DNA of 44,189 bases from Zygnema circumcarinatum. Taxonomy: Eukaryota; Streptophyta; Zygnematophyceae; Zygnematales; Zygnemataceae. This document shows positions 8,958 to 17,234 of the stretch, in pieces. Made by a program: the position numbers and the translations under genes. Each line of letters begins with the position of its first letter. The stretch's first letter is position 1. The notes below the pieces were generated by a model. It saw nothing but the letters and a program-made list of their open reading frames with translations, was not told where the DNA came from and ran no database searches. The stretch is taken from the NCBI GenBank assembly GCA_037447605.1, contig CM074814.1, positions 2,421,452-2,465,640 on the forward strand, given 5' to 3'.

Positions 8958-11900
8958 CTAAGGTTCATTCGCGGGTGCTTCTAGTGAAGGGTCATTCGAG
9001 GGTGCTTCTAGCGAAGTTTCATTCGTGGGTGCTTCTAGCGAAGTTTCATTCGTGGGTGCTTCTAGTGAAGGTTTATTCACATCTGGGTCAAGTGCCACTG
9101 TTGCAAAGTCCCGAGTTTCGAATTTGAACTCGGATCGGGAGAAAACCATGAAGTCAACTATCCCCTGCACACGCAACACATGCGAAGATGATGCCATATT
9201 CTGCTGCTGGGGAAAGAAAGGCGAGAGGGGGAAAGTTTTTGTAAAAACATAGAAATACTATAACTGCGAGTTCTCTTGCCCTCCCATCTCCCCACCTCTC
9301 CCCTCTCCCCTCTTCACTCCTCCCTCTTCCCACTTCCCTCTCCCCTCTCTCGTCCTCTCTCTGCCCTCTCCCCTCGTCCCTCGTCACTTTCACCTCCCTT
9401 CTCTGCCCTCGCTCCCTCCCCCCTCCCTCCCCCCTCCCTCCCCCCCCCCTCCCCTCCTCCCCCTTGCCCCCACCCACGAACTTGATCAACCTGTGTCTTG
9501 TAGGAACGCTCAACCATTCGAACCCTACAATGAAGCTGAAAAGCCCATTCTCTATACATGACAGCGGAAATTGAGAAAAGGGGAAGCGGGGCCTGCCTTC
9601 ATTATGCCATCAAAGAAGGGATCGGCATTCAGGGAGAGAGTTGATTTGAACCACTCGCTTTCATCGCTCCAAAGGCTCTGGTAATGGTCCAGAAAAGTCA
9701 CTTTGTACACCACTGCAAGTGGCGTAAAAAACTCCGGTTTTTCGTCCGAAAAGATGTAAATTGTTGACCCCGTTGTCACATTTCTTCGTTGTAAGACCTT
9801 CAATAAGCTGCTCAACAACAAGGTCAGAATAAGCGAGTTATGAGAGGACGGGGAGGGGGGCGAGAGAGAGAGGAGAGAGAGAGAGAGAGGAGAGAGAAAA
9901 TTGGCAAATAAATATTAAGGTGGGTCCACAAAGTCTAGAGCTGCAACATGACGAAAAAAGGTGCTAGGTTTAGCAAATGGCATGGATATCACATACTTGG
10001 AAGGGCTTGTGTCAGCTTCGAGATGCTTCTCTTTTGAAAAGTGAATTTTGTTTGCCCGTTTGATGTGAATAGCCACATAGTCGTCGGGCAGCTGTTTGCT
10101 AATCTCGCGAGCAATGGCCCTCAGAGTCGGTGCATATAAGAAATATTTTGATTTGTAAAGCGCCTATAAAAGAAACTAGAATCTCAATTAGAGATTCGCA
10201 CCGAGAATAACGACTTCCCGGGTCCATGAGGGCATCGGAATTAAGGTTTTGACAATTGACGGCATTAAAGGTTTTAGTTTAAGTCGCCTTTACTTCCTCC
10301 CTCCTAAGCTAGGGACCATCCCTAAATCCTCATATCCAAAATTGTTCATTTCAAATCCCTTTCTCCTCCCTCTCTCCCTCCTCAGTATCCCCACCATTTC
10401 TTCTTCTTGATTCTTACAACCACCTCTCTCCCTCTCTCCCTGAACTCTCCCCCTCCTGAATCGTCTCCCCCATTCCCCCTTCCCCTTTTGCTCCTTCCCC
10501 CATCTCTCCCTCCTACCACTCCCCCTCCCTCCCCTTCCCCTCCCCCCTTCCCCCTCCCACCCTCCCAAAACCCTCCCTCCCCTTCCCCCCTCCCCCCCCC
10601 CAACTCCCTTCCCTCCCAGAACCCTCCCTCCCTCTCCCTCCCTCCCTCCCTCCCCTTCCTCCCAGAACCCTCCCTCCCCTCCTCCCCCTCTCCCTCCCTC
10701 CCTCCCTTCCCCTCCCGCCCTCCCAGAACCCACCCTCCCCTTCCCCCCTCTCCCACCACTCTCCCTTCCCTCCCAGAACCCTCCCTCCCTTCCCCCTCTC
10801 CCCCATCCCCTCCCAGAACCCTCCCTCCCTCTCTCCCTCCTCAGTATCCCCACCATTTCTTCTTCTTGATTCTTACAACCACCTCTCTCCCTCTCTCCCT
10901 GAACTCTCCCCCTCCTGAATCGTCTCCCCCATTCCCCCTTCCCCTTTTGCTCCTTCCCCCATCTCTCCCTCCTACCACTCCCCCTCCCTCCCCTTCCCCT
11001 CCCCCCTTCCCCCTCCCACCCTCCCAAAACCCTCCCTCCCCTTCCCCCCTCCCCCCCCCCAACTCCCTTCCCTCCCAGAACTCTCCCTTTCCCCCCAACT
11101 CCCTTCCCTCCCAGAACCCTCCATCCCTCCCCTGTCCCTCCTGCCCTCCCAGAACCCACCCTCCCCTTCCCCCTCTCCCACCACTCTCCCTTCCCTCCCA
11201 GAACCCTCCCTCCCCCCCCTCTCCCTCCCCTCCCAGAACCCTCCCTCCCCCCCCTCTCCCTCCTCCCTTCCCTCCCAGAACCCTCATCCCCCTCCCCCCT
11301 TCCCCCTCCCGCCCTCCCAGAACCCTCCCTCCCCTTCTTCCTTCCCCCCCACCCCCTTCCCTCCCAGAACCCTCCCTCCCCTTCCCCCCTCTCCCCCCCC
11401 ATCCCCTCCCAGAACCCTCCCTCCCCCCCCTCTCCCTCCTCCCTTCCCTCCCAGAACCCTCCCTCCCTCCCCTCTCCCCCCTCCCCATCCCTCCCAGAAC
11501 CCTCCCTCCCCCCCCTCTTCCTCCTCCCCCCCACCCCCTTCCCTCCCAGAACCCTCCCTCCCTCCCCTCCCTCCCTCCCCCTCTCCCTCCCTCCCTCCTC
11601 CTCCTCTCCGCCCACCTTCCTGGTCTTGCAGTCGTTGGCCGCGTACTTGGCCATGCCCCACGAGTACTTGCGCCGCATGATGGTCGCGTTCACTTGCCGC
11701 AGTTCAGCGATGGACGCGTTCACCAAAATGGGAACGGACGCGACCGAGATCGGCTCGTCGGGGTGCGCTTGGTCCCACAGCTGCACGCTGCGGATGAAGA
11801 TCGGCCGCTCGATGACCGGCACGTGGCTGCAGGAGCACCGTCCAAACGACATAGGGTTCAGAGGGTTCAGCGCCTCCGGAAGGATCAGCCACGGATCGCT

Positions 11901-12654
11901 CTTCTGCTGAACCCCCCCGAGCTCTGAACCCTCAACACCACAATCCTAAGCAACCTCAACCCCCAAAAACCCTAAAAACCCGTCATTGCGAACGCACGCA
12001 CTTGCGGAGATACGCGATGTCGAGGTACTGCTCGAGCCTGGTGACCTGCGGCATTCCCCCATTGTACTCTGCCGGCACGTGCCACTCAATGTCGAGCACG
12101 AGGATGCGCGAAAGCGCCTCCGCGAAGCCGATCATGCAGGCGATGGAGGCGAGGCGGTGCTGCATGTCCACCTCGAAGTCGGCCCGAAAGCGAGGGTACT
12201 GCAGGTACCGCAGATCGGGGTCGAACCGGAGCGTGCCGGGCCAGGAAGGCCATGGCGGGTCCGAGAAGGTGGGGTTCAGGCCGCCCACGGAGTGGGAGGA
12301 GGAGGGTTCAGGGCTGTCGGAGTCGGAGGCAGGAGGGACGGTGGGGGAGAGGAGCTTGGAGCCGATGTCGTGGTTGGGGTTCAAAAAGGGTTCAGGGCTC
12401 GTCGGATTAGGATCAGGTTCCGAGATAGGGTCCGAGTTAGGGTTAGGGTTAGGGTTAGGGTTAGGGTTAGGGTTAGGGTTAGGGTTCAGGTCGAGAGCGG
12501 GGTCTAAGGGAGGTGCGGGGACGGCGGTAGGGTTCAGGGCCGTAGTCGGGTCAGGGCTCGCGTCGGAGTTAGGGTTCAGGTCGGAGTAGGCGCTGGCGGC
12601 CATGGCCATGGCCATGGCCAGGGCGAGGGCGAGGAGCGAGCCGCGGGGAGCCAT
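8958..12654 (-). CDS. O-fucosyltransferase-like protein, copy A
   Basis: Five exons on the minus strand: 12654-12002, 11826-11616, 10163-9997, 9807-9597 and 9164-8958, about 482 residues. It looks like a GT-B fucosyltransferase-like protein (PF10250 type, by motif memory) acting in the secretory pathway. An N-terminal signal peptide (residues 1-23, Ala/Met/Leu-rich) is followed by a Pro/Asn-rich linker with eight Asn-Pro units at about residues 57-72, then a first domain (GTLRFDPDLRYLQYPRF) and a second domain with DYVAIHIKRANK near residue 321, STIYIFSDEKPEFF and GIVDFMVFSRSEF. The HxRRGD-type motif is altered (HIKRAN). The C-terminus has a four-fold 9-residue repeat. The last intron has either a GC donor at 9596 or a GT donor at 9557 that adds 13 residues; both keep phase 0. 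Intron phases match copy B. Confidence 0.78.
8961..9075 (-). repeat. 27-bp tandem repeat coding TNETSLEAP units
   Basis: Four imperfect 27-bp units encode the C-terminal tail of copy A as (T/S/A)NE/D(T/P)SLEAP repeats, ending NEP at the stop. Copy B lacks this tail and ends shortly after the shared FSR block, so the repeat is a copy-specific extension. Confidence 0.85.
10370..11610. repeat. Polypyrimidine/polypurine tract filling intron 2 of copy A
   Basis: About 1.2 kb of CCCT/CTCC-rich sequence on the plus strand. A segment of about 240 bp starting CTCAGTATCCCCACCATTTC at 10381 is repeated 459 bp later at 10840. A shorter motif, TCCCAGAACCCTCCCTCC, recurs more than fifteen times. Stops are absent for long stretches on both strands purely because of composition. 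Confidence 0.85.
12437..12484 (-). repeat. Eight TTAGGG hexamers inside coding exon 1 of copy A
   Basis: Eight perfect TTAGGG units on the plus strand, read as AACCCT on the coding strand, encode eight Asn-Pro pairs. Degenerate flanking units (for example near 12390-12430 and 12540-12580) encode further NP/DP pairs. Confidence 0.95.
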
Positions 12655-14058
12655 GGGAGTCGCGAGCAGCGCGCGGGCACTGGCGGGCTTTCTAGCGCTA
12701 GCACGGCCAATCGCAGGTCGCCACGTGTATAGTTTGTCCACATGGCAGTATTTCATTGGGTGGACCTACACATAGCGAAAAATGATAGGTGGGTTGACCT
12801 GAAGATCTGGCCCTTGTTTCGAGGTCCGAGGCAGAAGGCGATGTCGGTGCTCTTTGGACTGACGTGGCGGCCGGTGAATAGTCGGGTGACACGTGGTGCA
12901 GGACACTGGGTCGGCTTACGGTACGTACGGAAATAACGTACGAACGGGCAGTGATTGGAATGACACGATTGTAGGATTTCTTTTTGACACATGTGATGAA
13001 GACACGGGATTGGATGCAGTTTTGCAGAGAAAACATTTTTGGGGTTTCGATGATAACAGAAAACAATTGTTGGACACGTGCACCACGCCTTCGCGACAAG
13101 ACGGAATTTCGTAGGGTTTAAGGTCGCAGAATCCCTCCAAACATAGAAATTAGTACTTTTCTGAGAAGGATATTCCGAACATATGCATTTGGGATTTTCA
13201 TTCTAAAACCCCTCCTGCAAGATCTTTTGTCGGTTAGGTGAGTTGTGGCCGTACAACTGGGACATGAGGCCTTCCGTACATGAGCTCCGCGAACCAGCAG
13301 TCTCCATCTGTCCAAACAGACTGGCAGTCCGAATCTCCGTACCGTTCTGGCTTGTTCGCCGACAAGGCCGAGGGAGCGATTGGCCGGATTGTCCTTTGCG
13401 ACAAGGTTCGGAATATCGCCATATCTCTATTGTATCGCCAGCGGCTGGCGATATCTGCTCCTTTTTAGACGGCTCGCCCTGTTATATCGCCGGCGGCGAC
13501 GCCGGCCGGTTCCGAAATTCGCAGTCCGCCGGCGAAAGTTTTCGCCGGTCGCGACATGTATGGAACAGCTGTACATGTACGGACGAAGTGTGTACGAATG
13601 ATACGGACTTGTACAAATGGTTTGTACGGACTACGTGTACGGAGGAGATGCTATGGGTGACGCTTGTAGATGTTGTTGGCCTTTGAAAATTGAAAATTGA
13701 ACATGGAAGTAAAACATTGTTGCACAAGAACAAAAAAATTAGGGATTCGCTTCAGAGGGGAGGATGGAATTTTTTTACATTTACTTGGACATAAACACAA
13801 AACGTTGTATGGCACACACTTCCAAAACCGCTTTCTATGTTTTTGGTACAAACGACGCTCCTACAGACATGTGGCCTCACCCCTAAACCCTAAAGCTCTA
13901 GAACCCTAAACCCTAAAGCTTTATCACACATCCGAAGCGAACCCTCCCTCTCTCACCCATCCTAATTTACCATGCAAAAAAATCATATTACAAACACGGG
14001 CCTCCCCTCACCGCTCCCTCAAACCCTGAAAACCCTAAAAACCCTAAACTCAAGGAGT
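12655..14058. other. Intergenic region between copy A and chlorophyllase
   Basis: Upstream of copy A are CACGTG-containing motifs at about 12722, 12891 and 13074. GTAC-rich sequence lies at about 12918-12945 and 13555-13645. Plant-type CCCTAAA heptamers occur at about 13885-13925 and 14030-14065. I see no gene. Confidence 0.5.
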
Positions 14059-15958
14059 TTAGGGTTTAGGGTTCAGAATCCCCTTCCCCTCGAGCACATG
14101 CACCTCCGGCCTCTCAACCCTAATCGGAGCACTCCCAAAATTTTCAACCGCCTCTTTCAAATCTGCCCCCACCCCCTCTCCCTCTCCCTCTCCCTCTCCC
14201 TCTCCCTCTCCCTCTCCCTCTCCCAAATATGCCCTCAAAAATGCCACCGTCACGCCCCCCGCGTACCGTCTCATGCCCTCTCTCTTGGGCCCACTTTTGC
14301 CCACAAAATAAGTGGCCGATCCGCGCACCCCCCTCGTGCAATCATCGAGCACGTCTATGTGCCCGTAGTCGGCCCCCACAAAATGAAAGGCCGGCGGCCC
14401 GCAATCGGAAAAAAAGTTTGCATGGCCGACGGCTTTTGGCGCGCAGGGCGGGAAAAAAGGCGCTACTGGCACACCCGAGAGGCCGCAGCCTATGACGAGT
14501 GTGGGGTGCGGGAAGCGGAGGGAGTGCTTTTGGTATGTGAGAATTGGGGGGGGGGTCTGCTCATGGTCTTTCATACCATCGACGGGATCTATCCCAATAA
14601 GGGCCGAAATATACAGAGGAGGATGTGAAGAAGAAGTTGAATTATTTGAAGAATGTGAAGGATGTGAAGATTTTAGTTTTAAGGCGGCCCCAAAAGCGAC
14701 TTTTCCGCCGCGGCTGTGTCCTGCAATGGCTACTTTTGAGAGGTTGGGAGAGGCAGGAGTGGTGGGACGGAGGGTGGGGAGGAGGTGAAGGAGGGACCAC
14801 TCAAGGACCTGAATAGAGTCGTCGATTTCGGAAGAGGCGTCAGGGTTGAATGTGAAGGTGTACATCTGTGGACAAAAGATGTGCAAAAGTATTAGAATTG
14901 AGATTAAGAATTGGGAGAATTTGAGTATTGAGGATAAGTAGTTTAGGGTTATGTGCGAGGAGAATCCCAAGGCATTTCTTGAGGTCGATGATTATGAGCT
15001 TTTAGGGTTTGATGGTTTTCAGGATAGAGACGGTTCAGGAACATCTAGGGTTTAGGGTTTAGGGTTTAGGGTTTGTAAGGGCTGGCTTTTCAAAAAAAAA
15101 AAAAGCTCCTGTTATAAGGAGAGAACCCTAACTCTTAAGTAATTCACAAATGCCAAAAAGATGAAGGCCTCGAGGAAGGGAAACCCTAACGCTCTGACCA
15201 ATAAGAACCCTTTCAGCCTTCCTTCCATCGTGCTTTCCAAATTCTGATGAGTTGCTGATGACACATACAGATCATATGAAATGATTTCAACAAAAAGAAA
15301 CAAAGAAGGCAATGTTGCAGCTGCATGAGAAGAAAAAGGAGGCAAATTCCTTCCCCAGAAATACATATCTCACTTGCGGCGCCACCACTATGAAGCCATG
15401 CGAAGCGATGTGACTGATAAGTTGAGCATAGAACTCGTTGATCAAACTGAATCCGTGCTGGAACTGAACAACAGGGAACGTGCCACCTGTCGTCGGCGCA
15501 GCGATCAAAACCGGCTTAGGGGGAAGGATGGGAGGAACCTCCGCCTCTGCAGGAAGTCCATTTTTCTGCAATTTCTTTGCTACATAAGTCAGTTGATATT
15601 AGGTTTCAAGAAAGGAAGTTCTGTAAAGGAAGGTTTAGGCAAATTGCTTTCTTGTCCTCCCCCTTCCTATCCCTCCCCCGCCCCACTCCCACTTCGTCAC
15701 CCTCCTTTCTCTCTTCCCTCCCCCCCCCCTCTGCCTTCCACTACCCTCCCTCTCCCTCCCCCTCGTACTCTCTCTCCCCCTCCCCCCACCCCCACCCGCC
15801 CTCCCCCTCCCACTTCCTCCCCACCCCTCTCCCTTCCTCCCAAGATTAGGGTTTCTTGCCTTCCTCCCCCTCCTCTGCTGCGCTTGCACGCGGATGAGCG
15901 CGACAGAGAACGGCCCGTCGCCATAGACTCGGCCCCCTGCACGCTCCGCCTCCGCCAT
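14059..15958 (-). CDS. CLH: Chlorophyllase
   Basis: Chlorophyllase hydrolyses the ester bond of chlorophyll to chlorophyllide and phytol. Three exons, 15958-15890, 15565-15374 and 14865-14059, give about 355 residues, all joined in phase 0. Visible family blocks are PPKPVLIAAPTTGGTFPVV, HIASHGFIVVAPQ, the nucleophile elbow AGHSRGGK (Ser about 138), ALIGIDPVDG (catalytic Asp about 180-183), PPCAPKAVGHANFF and ADYGHIDVLDD (His about 256), so the Ser-Asp-His triad looks complete. A Gly-Glu repeat of about eight units near the C-terminus comes from CTCTCC hexamers at 14176-14223 and is not typical of the family. The stop TAA at 14059-14061 lies within a CCCTAAA run. Exon 1 is short and its donor (GTGCAAG at 15889) is the least certain boundary. 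No clear transit peptide is visible. Confidence 0.88.
15045..15075 (+). repeat. TTTAGGG heptamer run in chlorophyllase intron
   Basis: Four consecutive plant-telomere-type TTTAGGG units inside the intron between exons 2 and 3, followed by an A12 run. It is far too short to mark a chromosome end. Confidence 0.85.
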
Positions 15959-17234
15959 GGCTGCGGGGGAGCGGAGGAGACGCGCTAGAATGAACGCTTA
16001 CAGGGGCGGCTCCGCTGTAGCGGGAGGCTCTCACTCTCTCTGCTCTCCCCCTGCCGCGGTTGGAATGGAGAGAGGGAGGGGAGGGGGGTGGGAGGGAGGG
16101 GGAGAGGGAGGACGAGAGGTAGAGTGAGTTGGGAGTCGTGGGAGAAGAACAGTTAAAGAGTTACATCTTGTGAGAGGGTAAGAGAACGAGCTGGAGGAGA
16201 GAGGGCGGAGAGGGAAAGACGGGAATGGAGCGGAGCACCTCACGAGAGTACCCGGCTTCATAATAATAATCAGACAAATAGAGAAGCGATGGGGCATTGA
16301 TCTCACGATGGCGATGATGCCATCAAATGTCCATGCACAACATCATCATGCGGAACCACGAGGAACTGATAACAAAGGACCTAAGGACAAAAGAAAATTC
16401 AGACAAATTCTTTATTTCCTTCTTCATAGAGCATCAAGGAAGGGTGCTGTTAAGGCTGTACGTTTTGGCCTTGTAGGCTTTTGCTTCGTCATTTTTTTTC
16501 ATACACGTTACAGTGGCAGGGCCGAGCTCCCGCAGTCCTCAAGTTTTGATAGCCCTGAAACTTCTGAACACTAGTTTTCTCAGAGCCAAACGGACACGCA
16601 AAAGTGAGGAAGTGCGAGCCAGCGAAAATACGAACGACGTTAAATATTTCTTTCTTCACCAAACTGAGTTCTTCCTCCTCTCTTCTCGAATCAGCTTCGT
16701 TCAGCCTCCCTCTTCCCGCCTCCCTTCCCACTCCTCCCCCACACGCCCTCTTGCATTCGCTCCCGCCGCTATCTCCCTCTCTCTCTCCCTGCCTCTCTCC
16801 TTGCACTCTCTCACCACCTCCCTCCTCGCGGTCTCTCTTTGCCTCTCACTTCTTGCGGTCTCTGCCACTCTCCATCCACTCTCTACCCAACTCTCCACTC
16901 GCTCTCTCTCCGCTCTCCTCTCCTAGCTCTCTCGTTGCCTCTCTCTCATTGCTCTCTCCCCCTGCCTCTCTCCCCCAAACGGTGATCCACAAGCCATTCA
17001 CAAATTCAAATCAAATTACCGCCACGAATAACAGCCACCTCCCATCCCCCAAACAAGAATGGACGCTCAACAAACTCACGGAGCAAGTCTTGTCCTTTTA
17101 ACTACAGTAGTTTCCAGCAAATCGAAAAAAACTTGTGCACAACTTTTACCAGGAATCCTCCCTACTGCGTTCTTTGTCTTTCGTCAATTTTAAAAAGCAA
17201 AAATGAAAAAACAAGGAAACGGCTCCTTCCATTT
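15959..17234. other. Intergenic region upstream of chlorophyllase
   Basis: GA-rich tract at 16050-16130, one copy of the dispersed repeat (16291-16368), CT-rich sequence at 16660-16980. Open frames here are low complexity and I see no gene. The right part is the 3' flank of the predicted thylakoid protein gene. Confidence 0.45.
16291..16368 (+). repeat. Dispersed repeat, copy 1
   Basis: Begins GGGGCATTGATCTCACGATG, continues with GATGATGCCATCAAATG, and ends GGAACCACGAGGAACTG. Similarity to copy 2 continues weakly for about 40 more bases. The core GATGGCGATGATGCCATC is an inverted repeat. Confidence 0.85.

Noticed and set aside
10608-11560. CRISPR-like array from the recurring TCCCAGAACCCTCCCTCC motif
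   Set aside because: Spacing is irregular, spacers are the same low-complexity sequence, and this is an intron of a eukaryotic gene.
10290-11852. A 520-codon minus-strand frame and a 506-codon plus-strand frame over the same region
   Set aside because: Only the 5' end (exon 2 of copy A) is coding; the rest is a stop-free CT/GA repeat in an intron, open on both strands.
12437-12484. A chromosome end or a telomere fusion point
   Set aside because: Only eight units, in frame within a gene and flanked by unique coding sequence on both sides.
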